DNA of 64,000 bases from assembly GCF_900086645.1 (NCBI RefSeq), contig NZ_LT576451.1, forward strand, positions 3,286,001-3,350,000, in the 5' to 3' direction. The stretch comes from Curtobacterium sp. 9128 (GTDB lineage: Bacteria; Actinomycetota; Actinomycetes; Actinomycetales; Microbacteriaceae). Each line of letters starts with the position of its first letter. The stretch's first letter is position 1. Positions 48,973 through 56,806 of this stretch are shown here, piece after piece. Under the pieces are notes generated by a model. The model had not been told where the DNA came from, did not search any database, and saw nothing but the letters and a program-made list of their open reading frames with translations. A program made the position numbers and the translations under genes.

Positions 48973-49881
48973 ATGCCCAAGATCCCCGACCAGACTGGCC
49001 GACGCATCGTCGTGACCGGAGCGAACAGCGGCACAGGCAAGGAGACCGCCACCCGGCTCGCCGAGGCCGGCGCCTCCGTCGTGCTCGCCGTCCGGACGCC
49101 GTCGAAGGGCGACGCCGCCGCCGCGTCGATCCGGCAGGCACACCCGGGCGCCGACGTCGAGGTGCGTGAGCTCGACCTGGCCGACCTGTCGAGCGTCCGT
49201 CGGTTCGCCGCAGGGATCGTCGACGAGGACCGACCGCTCGACGTGCTCGTGAACAACGCCGGCGTGATGATCCCGCCGAAGCGCTTCGAGACCGTCGACG
49301 GCTTCGAGCTGCAGTTCGGGACGAACTTCCTCGGCCCGTTCGCGTTGACGAACCTCGTGATGCCGGCACTGCTCCGGGCGTCGTCGCCCCGCGTCGCGAC
49401 GATGTCGAGCCTCGCGGCGATCCCCGGGAGGATCCGGTTCGACGACCTGCAGTGGCTCCGCGGGTACTCCCCGTGGCGGGCGTACGCGCAGTCGAAGCTC
49501 GCCGACCTGCTGCTGTCGCTGCACCTCCACACGCTGTCGGTCGAGCTCGACTGGCCGCTCGTGAGCACCGCGGCGCACCCCGGGTACACCCGCACGAACC
49601 TGCAGTCGTCCGGTCGCTCGCTCGGTCGGTCACGGCCGGTGTCGTCGAAGCAGCGGGCGTGGCCGTTCACGCAGGACGTCGCGCAGGGCAGCGAGCCGCT
49701 GTTGTACGCGGCGGTCGGGCCGAACGCCGTCGGCGGCGCGTACTACGGTCCGTCGGGGATGTTCGGCATGGTCGGTCCGACCACGAACGCCCCGATCCCC
49801 CGCTCGGCGCGGAGCCCGGAGCTCGCCCGCAGCCTGTGGGCCGTCGCCGAGGACCTCACCGGGACGCACCTGCCCGCCTGA
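48973..49881 (+). CDS. SDR-family NAD(P)-dependent oxidoreductase
   Basis: A 302-residue short-chain dehydrogenase of the retinol-dehydrogenase/protochlorophyllide-like subgroup. Cofactor motif TGANSGTGKETA near residue 15, NNAG at DVLVNNAGVMIPP, catalytic Ser in VATMSSLAAIPG and the YxxxK motif as YAQSK near residue 172. The second glycine of the TGxxxGxG motif is present with Thr (SGTG). C-terminal segment GGAYYGPSGMFGMVGPT is typical. Substrate unknown. Confidence 0.9.
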   Translation: MPKIPDQTGRRIVVTGANSGTGKETATRLAEAGASVVLAVRTPSKGDAAAASIRQAHPGADVEVRELDLADLSSVRRFAAGIVDEDRPLDVLVNNAGVMIPPKRFETVDGFELQFGTNFLGPFALTNLVMPALLRASSPRVATMSSLAAIPGRIRFDDLQWLRGYSPWRAYAQSKLADLLLSLHLHTLSVELDWPLVSTAAHPGYTRTNLQSSGRSLGRSRPVSSKQRAWPFTQDVAQGSEPLLYAAVGPNAVGGAYYGPSGMFGMVGPTTNAPIPRSARSPELARSLWAVAEDLTGTHLPA

Positions 49882-49892
49882 CGCGCGCGCAC

Positions 49893-49907
49893 GGCCGGGA
49901 GGCTCGG
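49893..49907. repeat. Dispersed GGAGGCTCGG box (family A, reverse orientation)
   Basis: GGCCGGGAGGCTCGG directly after the SDR stop, in the convergent gap 49882-49960. Confidence 0.55.
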
Positions 49908-49960
49908 CGCACGCCCGCCCCGCCGGCCCGGCCGCGAGCGCGGCCGGTGACACCCCCGCG

Positions 49961-50752
49961 TCAGGCGTGGTGGAGTTCGACGCTGCCGTCGATGTCGCCC
50001 GGGTCGGCCAGGCGGGCGTGCTGCAACACGGTGCGCCCGGGTCCGACGGCCGCGGCCACGATCGACAGGGTCGCGAAGTGTCCCTCGGGCTCGTGCGCGT
50101 CGCGGAGGATCGCGTCGGGATCGTCCGACGACAGCGCGGCCGACGCGGCGAGGACCCCGAACCAGGGGCTCCACCCGTCACCGGCGTCCGTCCCGGCATC
50201 GGCGGCGCGGAGCTCGTCGAACGGGGCGAGCTCCGGCGGCCCGACCGGTGCGTCGACGGCGCGGAAGGGCTCGAGCCAGCGACCGATCCGCGGCGCTGCC
50301 GGATCGTCGGGCTCGCCGTGCGTGATCATGTGCACGCCGGGCTCGAGCACGGTCGTCCGGACCCGCGACCCGTCCCAGGAGATCACCGACGCCCCGGACA
50401 ACGTGGCACGGACGAGATTGAACGCCCTGGTGGTCGGGACGGTGTCGTCGTGGCCGGGCAGCACGCCGTCGGCCACCGCGTCGACGGGCAGCACCCCACG
50501 CGTGGTCCACGTGCCGTCGGCGGAGGGGACGTCCTCCCAGCGGTTCAGCACGACCGCGAGCCCGCCCTCGTCCGAGGCCGCCAGCCAGGCACCGCCGGCC
50601 TCGCGGTCGCGGACACCGCGCAGCCCGGGGTCGCGGTCGGGCCACCACGCCGCCGGTGGGTCCCACGGGCGGGTCGGGGACTCGTCGCGCATGGCCAGCA
50701 CGGTGACGGGCCACGCCGAGCCCGGTTCGACACGGACGACGACGGTGCACAT
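49961..50752 (-). CDS. NRDE/TANGO2-family protein
   Basis: A 263-residue protein of the NRDE (transport and Golgi organisation 2) family, which shares the Ntn-hydrolase-like fold: MCTVVVRVEPGS with the conserved cysteine at position 2, VLAMRDESPTRPWDPPAAWW (the N/M-R-D-E motif), GGAWLAASDEGGLAVVLNRW. Function of bacterial members is unknown. ATG at 50752 places Cys at residue 2 as in the family. Convergent with the SDR gene; divergent from coaBC across a tandem repeat. Confidence 0.87.
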   Translation of the reverse strand: MCTVVVRVEPGSAWPVTVLAMRDESPTRPWDPPAAWWPDRDPGLRGVRDREAGGAWLAASDEGGLAVVLNRWEDVPSADGTWTTRGVLPVDAVADGVLPGHDDTVPTTRAFNLVRATLSGASVISWDGSRVRTTVLEPGVHMITHGEPDDPAAPRIGRWLEPFRAVDAPVGPPELAPFDELRAADAGTDAGDGWSPWFGVLAASAALSSDDPDAILRDAHEPEGHFATLSIVAAAVGPGRTVLQHARLADPGDIDGSVELHHA

Positions 50753-50770
50753 GGAGCCGATCCTGCCATG

Positions 50771-50818
50771 CGCGCCCGAGCACGAGCACACGCCCGCGCC
50801 CGAGCACGAGCACACGCC
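50771..50818. repeat. Two identical tandem 24-bp units
   Basis: CGCGCCCGAGCACGAGCACA plus CGCC is repeated exactly twice head to tail in the 116-base gap between the NRDE and coaBC starts. It is in the promoter region of both genes. Confidence 0.8.
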
Positions 50819-50868
50819 GGCACCCGTGCCCAGCACACGCCCGCTCCGGCCACGTCCCGCCGGGTAGC

Positions 50869-52206
50869 GTGGCCGACGTGACCAACGCACCGCAGCAGCG
50901 CAGGACCATCGTCGTCGGGATCACCGGGGGCATCGCGGCGTACAAGGCCGTCCAGGTCGTCCGGGAGTTCGTGAAGGCCGGCCACGACGTGCACGTCGTC
51001 CCCACCGAGGGCGCCCTGCGCTTCGTGGGGCTCCCGACGCTCGAGGCGCTCAGCAGGAACCCCGTCTCGACGAGCGTCTTCGAGGAGGTCGCCGAGGTCC
51101 GCCACGTGTCGCTCGGACGTCGGGCTGACCTCGTGGTCGTCGCACCCGCGACCGCCGACTCGCTCGCGCGGATGGCCGCCGGCCTCGCCCCCGACCTGCT
51201 CGGCACGACCCTGCTCGCGACCGAGGCACCCGTCGTCGTCGCGCCGGCGATGCACCCGCAGATGTGGGAGCACCCAGCGACCCGGGCGAACATCGCGACC
51301 CTCCGTGAGCGCGGCGTGCACGTCGTCGGCCCGGAGGTCGGGGCCCTCACCGGCGACGACGCCGGCATGGGGCGCATGTCGGAACCCGACACGATCGTCG
51401 CGGCCGCCCTGGCGGTGCTGGGGCAGACGCAGGACGCGGGACGACCCGACGGGGGTGAGCCGACCCTCCAGGCCGGAACGACCGGAACGACCGGGACGAC
51501 CGCAACGACCGGGACGACTGCCCGCGGCGAGCAGGGCGACCTGTCCGGCGTCCGCCTCGTCGTCAGCGCCGGCGGCACCCGCGAACCGTTCGACCCCGTC
51601 CGCTTCGTCGGCAACCGCTCGAGCGGCCGACAGGGCGTCGCGATCGCCACCGCGGCCGCGGCCCGTGGCGCCGACGTGACCCTCGTCAGCGCGAACGTCG
51701 ACGGCGGCCTGACCCGAGGACTCGACGCGCACGTCGTCCAGGTCGGGTCGGCGCTCGAACTCGCCGAGGCCGTGCACGCCGCGGCAGCGGACGCGGACGT
51801 CGTCGTGATGACCGCCGCCGTCGCCGACTACCGACCGGCCGAGGTCCGCGCCGAGAAGCTCAAGAAGGACGCGCAGGGCGACCGGATGACGCTCGAGCTC
51901 GTGCGGAACCCCGACGTGCTCGCGGACCTCGTGGCGAACCGCCGGACCGGGCAGATCGTCGTGGGCTTCGCCGCCGAGACGGAACCGGACCGCGATGCCC
52001 GGATCGAGCTCGGCCGCGCGAAGATCGCCAGGAAGCCGGCCGACATGCTCGTGGTGAACCGGGTCGGCTGGTCAGAGGGGTTCGAGCGCGAGGAGAACGC
52101 GATCGAGGTGATCGTCCCCGGCGGCGAGGTGGTGCGCGCCGCCTCCGGCACGAAGGCGGAGGTCGCGGCCGTCGTCCTCGACCTCGTCGCGACGGCGCTG
52201 GCCTGA
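50869..52206 (+). CDS. coaBC: Bifunctional phosphopantothenoylcysteine decarboxylase/phosphopantothenate-cysteine ligase
   Basis: Two steps of coenzyme A synthesis. The 445-residue protein has a CoaC flavoprotein half (IVVGITGGIAAYKAVQVVREF; VRHVSLGRRADLVVVAPATADSLARMAAGLAPDLL with the active-site His; APAMHPQMWEHPAT) and a CoaB half (VVSAGGTREPFDPVRFVGNRSSGRQGVAIA; VMTAAVADYRP; KLKK; VGFAAETE). Where E. coli has the LACG cysteine motif this protein has ALTGDDAGMGRM, as in other actinobacteria. A Thr/Gly linker (TTGTTGTTATTGTT) coded by an imperfect tandem repeat joins the halves. GTG start at 50869, or GTG at 50878. Confidence 0.94.
   Translation: MADVTNAPQQRRTIVVGITGGIAAYKAVQVVREFVKAGHDVHVVPTEGALRFVGLPTLEALSRNPVSTSVFEEVAEVRHVSLGRRADLVVVAPATADSLARMAAGLAPDLLGTTLLATEAPVVVAPAMHPQMWEHPATRANIATLRERGVHVVGPEVGALTGDDAGMGRMSEPDTIVAAALAVLGQTQDAGRPDGGEPTLQAGTTGTTGTTATTGTTARGEQGDLSGVRLVVSAGGTREPFDPVRFVGNRSSGRQGVAIATAAAARGADVTLVSANVDGGLTRGLDAHVVQVGSALELAEAVHAAAADADVVVMTAAVADYRPAEVRAEKLKKDAQGDRMTLELVRNPDVLADLVANRRTGQIVVGFAAETEPDRDARIELGRAKIARKPADMLVVNRVGWSEGFEREENAIEVIVPGGEVVRAASGTKAEVAAVVLDLVATALA
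51457..51476. repeat. Family A box inside the coaBC linker
   Basis: GAGCCGACCCTCCAGGCCGG differs by two bases from the intergenic box at 32917. It is read in-frame as EPTLQA just before the Thr/Gly linker, so the box may have inserted in the flexible region. Confidence 0.5.
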
Positions 52207-52304
52207 CCCGCCCCGCCCCGGCCCCGCGCCCGCCCGATCGCGGCGCTGCCGGATCCTGGGCCGGCTCTGAGAGCGTCGACGGGCACGCGGGCCACGATGG
52301 TGCC

Positions 52305-52706
52305 ATGGGACGACGCTCAGCACGCGCCAGACGCGCCAACCGGACGGCGGCACTCCTCGCCGTCATCCTCGGTGGCGCCGGCGTCACGCACTTCCTCCGC
52401 CCGCGCGGCTACGACCGCATCGTCCCGGAGGGCCTGCCCCCACGGACCACGACGCTGGCCTCCGGCGTCGCCGAGCTCGGGATCGCGGCGGGGCTCGCCG
52501 TCCCGGCCACCCGCCGCGCGGCCGGCATGGCGGCCGCCGCCCTCTTCGTCGCGGTGTTCCCCGCGAACGTCAAGATGGCGAAGGACCTGCTCGACAGCCC
52601 GCGGTCGACCCGCACCATGCGGATCGTGTCGGTCCTCCGCCTGCCCCTGCAGGCACCGCTCGTGTCATGGGCGCTCCGCGTCGGCCGGTCAGCCCCACGC
52701 CGATGA
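52305..52706 (+). CDS. DoxX-family membrane protein
   Basis: A 133-residue protein with about four short hydrophobic segments (TAALLAVILGGAGVTHFL, TTLASGVAELGIAAGLAVP, RRAAGMAAAALFVAVFPANVKMA, LRLPLQAPLVSWALRV). The G-x-x-H-F near the start and P-A-N-x-x-M in the third segment are DoxX family marks. Role unknown; relatives work with redox partners. The stop overlaps the DUF2071 gene (ATGA). Confidence 0.85.
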   Translation: MGRRSARARRANRTAALLAVILGGAGVTHFLRPRGYDRIVPEGLPPRTTTLASGVAELGIAAGLAVPATRRAAGMAAAALFVAVFPANVKMAKDLLDSPRSTRTMRIVSVLRLPLQAPLVSWALRVGRSAPRR

Positions 52707-53464
52707 CCGCCTCGCCGGACAGTCGGGCCGCGGAGCCGCTCCTGCACCGTCCGGTCACGGTGCACGCGTGGGAGGACGTCGTCTTCGCGCACTGGCGGCA
52801 CGACCCGGCGTCGCTCGCTCGGCTCGTCCCCCGCGGGACCCGACCGGACGTGGTGGACGGGAGTGCGTGGGCCGGCCTCAGCGCGTACGTGTTCCGCGAG
52901 ACGCGCGTGCCGCCGTTCCCGCCGTCGGGTCGTCTGGGCACGATGACCGAGGTGACGATCGAGATCCTCACCGTCGACGACCGCGGTCGGCACGGAGTCG
53001 CCTACCGGACGATCGACACGGCGAACGTCCCGGCCATCGTCGCGGCGCACGCGTTGCTCGGGGTCCCCTACGCGTTCGCGCACGCCAGGGGGAAACGGCG
53101 GGGGGACGCGCTGCGGTACCGCTCGGTTCGGCACCCTGATCGGTTGCGTCGCGCACGGCCGGGAGGCCCGGCTCGCCCCCGCCACGCCGCGTTCGTCCGC
53201 GTCGTGGCCGGTGCCACCGACTCCTCACCGCTCGCCGCCGAGCTCACCACGCGCGCGGGGATCCACGCCAGACACCTCGCGCAGACCGTCTTCTGGCAGC
53301 GGGAGCACCAGCCCCTCGTGCTCCGCTCGGCGACGCTCGAACGGCTGGAGGGCGACCTGCCGGACGCCGTCGGCATGCCGGGGCTCTTCGACCGGGCACC
53401 GGATTCGCTCCTCGTCCTCGACGGCACGACCGTCCGCTACGGCTGGGGTGACGTCGTCCGATGA
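52703..53464 (+). CDS. DUF2071 (YqjF) family protein
   Basis: A 253-residue soluble protein of the YqjF family: RPVTVHAWEDVVFAHWRHDPASLARLVPRGTRPD, SAWAGLSAYVFRETRVPP, TEVTIEILTVDDRGRHGVAYRTIDTAN and QTVFWQREHQPLVLRSATLERLEGDL. ATG at 52703 couples it to DoxX. Around residues 151-158 the sequence ARPGGPARP is encoded by a family A box (53157-53175), interrupting a segment that should be conserved. Function unknown. Confidence 0.85.
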   Translation: MTASPDSRAAEPLLHRPVTVHAWEDVVFAHWRHDPASLARLVPRGTRPDVVDGSAWAGLSAYVFRETRVPPFPPSGRLGTMTEVTIEILTVDDRGRHGVAYRTIDTANVPAIVAAHALLGVPYAFAHARGKRRGDALRYRSVRHPDRLRRARPGGPARPRHAAFVRVVAGATDSSPLAAELTTRAGIHARHLAQTVFWQREHQPLVLRSATLERLEGDLPDAVGMPGLFDRAPDSLLVLDGTTVRYGWGDVVR

Positions 53465-53904
53465 GCGACCCGTTCGCGCTCGACCGCTTCGTCCGCGCGC
53501 AGGACGGCGTGCAGGACACCGCGCTCGCCGAACTCGCCCGGGGCCGGAAGTCGTCGCACTGGATGTGGTTCGTGTTCCCCCAGCTCCGCGGCCTCGGACA
53601 CAGCCCGACCGCCGAGCGCTACGGCATATCCGGCGCCGACGAGGCCCGCGCCTACCTGGCCCACCCCGTGCTCGGCCCGCGACTGCTCGCCGCCGCCGAG
53701 GCAGCCGGCACCGCCCCCGCGCGCTCGGTCGAGGAGCTGGTGGGCGGCATCGACGCGCTGAAGCTCCGGTCGTCGATGACGCTCTTCGCCGCCGTCGCCG
53801 AGGACCCCCGGCCGTTCCGATCGGTGCTCGACCGGTGGTGGGGCGGGGCCGAGGACCGCCGGACGACGGACCTGCTCGGGCCGAACCCGTCGACGGGTAC
53901 GTGA
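53461..53904 (+). CDS. DUF1810 family protein
   Basis: A 147-residue protein with the DUF1810 pattern: FALDRFVRAQDGVQDTALAELARGRKSSHWMWFVFPQLRGLGHSPTAERYGISGADEARAYLAHPVLG. The helical fold is known from structural genomics but function is not. Overlaps the DUF2071 stop by four bases (ATGA), third gene of a DoxX-DUF2071-DUF1810 run. Confidence 0.9.
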   Translation: MSDPFALDRFVRAQDGVQDTALAELARGRKSSHWMWFVFPQLRGLGHSPTAERYGISGADEARAYLAHPVLGPRLLAAAEAAGTAPARSVEELVGGIDALKLRSSMTLFAAVAEDPRPFRSVLDRWWGGAEDRRTTDLLGPNPSTGT

Positions 53905-54010
53905 CACTCCCGGAACCGACCGGAACGCCGTTCGCATATCAGGTATCGTGACCGATGCGTCCGCACAGATCCCGAAACAGGTGCGGAGCCCCCGATCCGA
54001 AGGACACAAC

Positions 54011-54661
54011 ATGCCGGTCCCCAGCAGCGCCCCGACCGAACACCAGCTGCTCCGCGACACCGTCCGCCAGAAGATCCACGAAGCGATCATGGACGGCACG
54101 CTCGAGCCCGGTGAGCGACTCAACGACGACGAGCTCATCGCATGGCTCGGCGTCTCGCGCACCCCCATCCGCGAGGCCCTCAGCCAGCTCGCCCGCGCCG
54201 GGCTCATCGAGATGGCGCCGAACCGCTACACGCGCGTCACCACGCCGGACCCCGGAGAGGTGATCGAGGCGCTGCAGACCCTCGGCGTGCTCTTCGGCGG
54301 CGTCGTGCGTCTCGCGGTGCCGCGACTCGGCACAGCAGCGCGCAAGAAGATCCTCGCCACGATCGACAAGACGATCAAGGAGTTCGAGTCGCACGACGTC
54401 AAGGGCGTCAACACCGACGCCCTCGGCGTCTTCGCGCTCTACGTCGACGAGTGCGGGAACGAGAACCTGCGGCGCGTCTGCCTCGACACGATGGACGGCC
54501 TGGCGTTCCGGTTGCGCCTGCCGAACCTCGACGAACTGGTCGACTGGGATCAGATGCTCGCCGACTTCAAGCGACTCCGCACCGCGACCGAGAACGGCGA
54601 CAACATCGAGGCCGAACTCGCGACCGAGGCGATCCACCAGCTCCCCGGCGAGAAGCACTGA
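54011..54661 (+). CDS. GntR-family transcriptional regulator (FadR/FCD-like)
   Basis: A 216-residue regulator. Winged helix at residues ~15-75: LLRDTVRQKIHEAIMDGTLEPGERLNDDELIAWLGVSRTPIREALSQLARAGLIEM, a very strong GntR match. The C-terminal helical effector domain (PGEVIEALQTLGVLFGGVVRLAVPRLG) resembles FCD-type domains. The ATG at 54011 has GAAGGA seven bases upstream; an in-frame ATG at 53948 is less likely. No target operon adjacent; followed by a terminator. Confidence 0.92.
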   Translation: MPVPSSAPTEHQLLRDTVRQKIHEAIMDGTLEPGERLNDDELIAWLGVSRTPIREALSQLARAGLIEMAPNRYTRVTTPDPGEVIEALQTLGVLFGGVVRLAVPRLGTAARKKILATIDKTIKEFESHDVKGVNTDALGVFALYVDECGNENLRRVCLDTMDGLAFRLRLPNLDELVDWDQMLADFKRLRTATENGDNIEAELATEAIHQLPGEKH

Positions 54662-54717
54662 GCTGTATCGATCAGGTGTTGCTCGCCGATCCGGTGTTGC
54701 ACTGAGCAGCCGTACAG

Positions 54718-54752
54718 GAACCGCCCGTCCCGGACCCCGGGGCGGGCGGTTC
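54718..54752 (+). terminator. Hairpin terminator after the GntR gene
   Basis: GAACCGCCCG pairs with CGGGCGGTTC, and inside, CCCGG with CCGGG, giving an almost continuous 15-bp stem followed by GTCCTT. Upstream, GATCAGGTGTTGCTC and GATCCGGTGTTGCAC (54670-54703) are near-identical direct repeats of unknown role. Confidence 0.75.
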
Positions 54753-54860
54753 GTCCTTCGCGTGTCTCCCCACGCGACGCCCCTGGCACGCTCCCAGCGA
54801 CGCGATCCGGGCAGCCGGTAGCATCGCCACGACCGCTCGACGACGACCCCGGAGCAGCAG

Positions 54861-55343
54861 ATGACGCAGCGCCAGCCCGAACCGCACACGGGGCAGACGG
54901 ACCGCACCGAGATCGCCGCGCGCCTCGCCGCCGCGGTCGGCCGCATCAACCGTCGGGCACGCACCGATTCCGCCGCACTCGGGTACGGGATCGTGTCGGC
55001 GCTCGCGACGATCCAGCGCGACGGACCCCTGCGCCCGGGCGACCTGTCGCGGCTCGAGGTGGTCACGAAGCCCACGATGACCCGTATCCTCACCGAGCTC
55101 GAGCAGCGCGGGTTCATCGCCCGCGAGGCCGACCCGACCGACGGCCGCGCGTTCATGGTGAGCGCCACACCTGAGGGCATCGCGGCGGTCGAGCTCGCCC
55201 GCTCGGAGCGCACCGGGATCGTCGCGTCGCTGATCGCCGAGCTCCCCGCCGAGGACGTCGACGACATCGCCCGCGCCCTCGGAGCACTCGAGCGCGTAGC
55301 ACAGGGCCAGGTCACCCAGGAGACCCACAGCTCCACGGTCTGA
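54861..55343 (+). CDS. MarR-family transcriptional regulator
   Basis: A 160-residue regulator with the MarR winged helix: LAAAVGRINRRARTDSAALGYGIVSALATI, LRPGDLSRLEVVTKPTMTRILTELEQRGFIAREADPTDGRAFMVSATPEGIAAVE. The wing DPTDGRAF is typical. Target unknown; it stands alone between the GntR gene and a lytic-transglycosylase-like gene. Confidence 0.92.
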   Translation: MTQRQPEPHTGQTDRTEIAARLAAAVGRINRRARTDSAALGYGIVSALATIQRDGPLRPGDLSRLEVVTKPTMTRILTELEQRGFIAREADPTDGRAFMVSATPEGIAAVELARSERTGIVASLIAELPAEDVDDIARALGALERVAQGQVTQETHSSTV

Positions 55344-55582
55344 TCGGGCCGTTACCGAACCGTTATCGACGGGTGGACGGACGGTTCTGCCAGTGATCCC
55401 GGACGGACCGTCCAGGGTGACCCGTCATCGTTGCCGCTTCGCCATCGCTGCGGCCGCCCCACACGGCTGCCCACTCGGCGAACGGACGGGCCCCACACCA
55501 CCGTCCGGTCGCACACCGGCTCTCGGTGCTCTCTCGCGATGACGCAGTGCGCACGTACGAACCGCCCGAACCACCGGAATCG

Positions 55583-56467
55583 ATGACAGGACAGATCCCC
55601 GACCTCCCGACCACCACCACCACCACGACCGGCACCCGCCGAGCAGCCCTGGACTCCCCCAGCCGCAGGATCCGACGCACCCTCCGCAAGCGCGGCGTGC
55701 TCATCGCCAGCGGTGCAGCGGTCCTCGCGATCGCCGGCGGTGCACTCACGGTCACGACACAGCCGGCACTCGCCGAGGCCGTCGGCATGCCGACGTCGAG
55801 CCCGACCCCAGGACTCAGCGGCACCGCCCTCGACCGTGCCCAGGCAGCGGCGACCGTCGCGACCGCGAAGACCGTCGTCGAGAACGCCAACGACAAGACG
55901 GACACGTCGAAGCTCGAACAGCAGATCTCGTCGCTGTCGAACCCCGCGAAGCTCTCCGGCGGTGCCCTGTCCGAGCGGATCGCGTCCACCGTCGACACGA
56001 CCCAGGACGTCGCCCAGGCGAGTGCCGACCAGGACAAGCAGGACGCGGACGCGAGGGCGGCTGCGGCGAAGGCAGCGGCGGACAAGGCCGCCGCGGAGCA
56101 GGCGGCCGCCGATGCGGCAGCGGCAGCGCAGGCCGCGGCAGCAGCGCAGGCGGCGGCGAACTCCCCCGCCGGGGCGAAGGCCACCGCGAGCTCCCTCGCG
56201 TCGTCGAAGTACGGATGGGGCTCCGACCAGTTCCAGTGCCTGAACAGCCTCTGGACCAAGGAGTCCGGCTGGAACTACAAGGCGTACAACCCGTCCGGTG
56301 CGACCGGCATCCCGCAGGCGCTGCCCGGCTCGAAGATGGCCACGATCTCGTCCGACTGGGCCGACAACGCGACCACCCAGGTCACGTGGGGGCTGCAGTA
56401 CATCAAGGACGCCTACGGCACGCCATGCGCGGCGTGGGGCCACTCGCAGGCGACCAACTTCTATTGA
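55583..56467 (+). CDS. Secreted/membrane lytic-transglycosylase-like protein
   Basis: A 294-residue envelope protein. The start at 55583 (MTGQIPDLPTTTTTTTGTR) precedes a basic stretch and one hydrophobic helix (VLIASGAAVLAIAGGALTV). A long Ala/Lys/Glu coiled-coil-like region (residues ~85-205, with AAAKAAADKAAAEQAAADAA) leads to a C-terminal domain of ~85 residues: QFQCLNSLWTKESGWNYKAYNPSGATGIPQALPGSKMA..., WGLQYIKDAYGTPCAAW. This is the aggregation-promoting-factor/transglycosylase SLT-like domain with catalytic Glu in TKESGW. Likely trims peptidoglycan. Confidence 0.88.
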   Translation: MTGQIPDLPTTTTTTTGTRRAALDSPSRRIRRTLRKRGVLIASGAAVLAIAGGALTVTTQPALAEAVGMPTSSPTPGLSGTALDRAQAAATVATAKTVVENANDKTDTSKLEQQISSLSNPAKLSGGALSERIASTVDTTQDVAQASADQDKQDADARAAAAKAAADKAAAEQAAADAAAAAQAAAAAQAAANSPAGAKATASSLASSKYGWGSDQFQCLNSLWTKESGWNYKAYNPSGATGIPQALPGSKMATISSDWADNATTQVTWGLQYIKDAYGTPCAAWGHSQATNFY

Positions 56468-56526
56468 TCGGCTGACCCTCCCCCTTCCGGCCCCGCCGGC
56501 CCCACCTCCCCCTTCCGACCCGGAAC

Positions 56527-56636
56527 GACAAGGTCGCTGTCGTACGACAGCGACCTTGTCGTCGTCAGGCGTCTGCAACAGTTGCGGTCGCTCGGCAGCG
56601 ACAGAGTCGCTGTCGTACGACGAGGGAGCTGTCGTT
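56527..56636. repeat. Two TCGTACGA palindromes (family B, copy 2)
   Basis: A perfect 34-base palindrome (half-site GACAAGGTCGCTGTCGT, 56527-56560) and an imperfect one (56597-56636, AGCGACAGAGTCGCTGTCGT then ACGACGAGGGAGCTGTCGTT), linked by CAACAGTTGCGGTCGCTC and followed by TTGCGGACGCAACC. The same parts are at 18699-18802. The gap 56468-56806 has no gene. Confidence 0.75.
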
Positions 56637-56678
56637 CGTTGCGGACGCAACCGACGTGCCCTGGACGCGGCCAGAGCC

Positions 56679-56720
56679 GGACGGGAGGCGCGGTGCGGCG
56701 CCGCACCGGGCCTCCCGTCC
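56679..56720. repeat. Family A boxes as a 20-bp-arm hairpin
   Basis: GGACGGGAGGCGCGGTGCGGC is followed immediately by its near-perfect inverse ending GCCTCCCGTCC, forming a long stem with one mismatch. It is the paired (REPIN-like) form of the box seen singly elsewhere. Confidence 0.7.
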
Positions 56721-56806
56721 GTCGCCGGGCGCGACCACGGCCCGTGGTGAGACGGCAGGTCGTGTCGCCATCGCGGACGGCACCCGCCGTCGTGTAGGCA
56801 TGCACG

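Noticed and set aside
49452-50867. 471-codon plus-strand frame overlapping the SDR and NRDE genes
   Set aside because: Out of frame with the SDR motifs and antisense to the NRDE gene; composition typical of a shadow frame.
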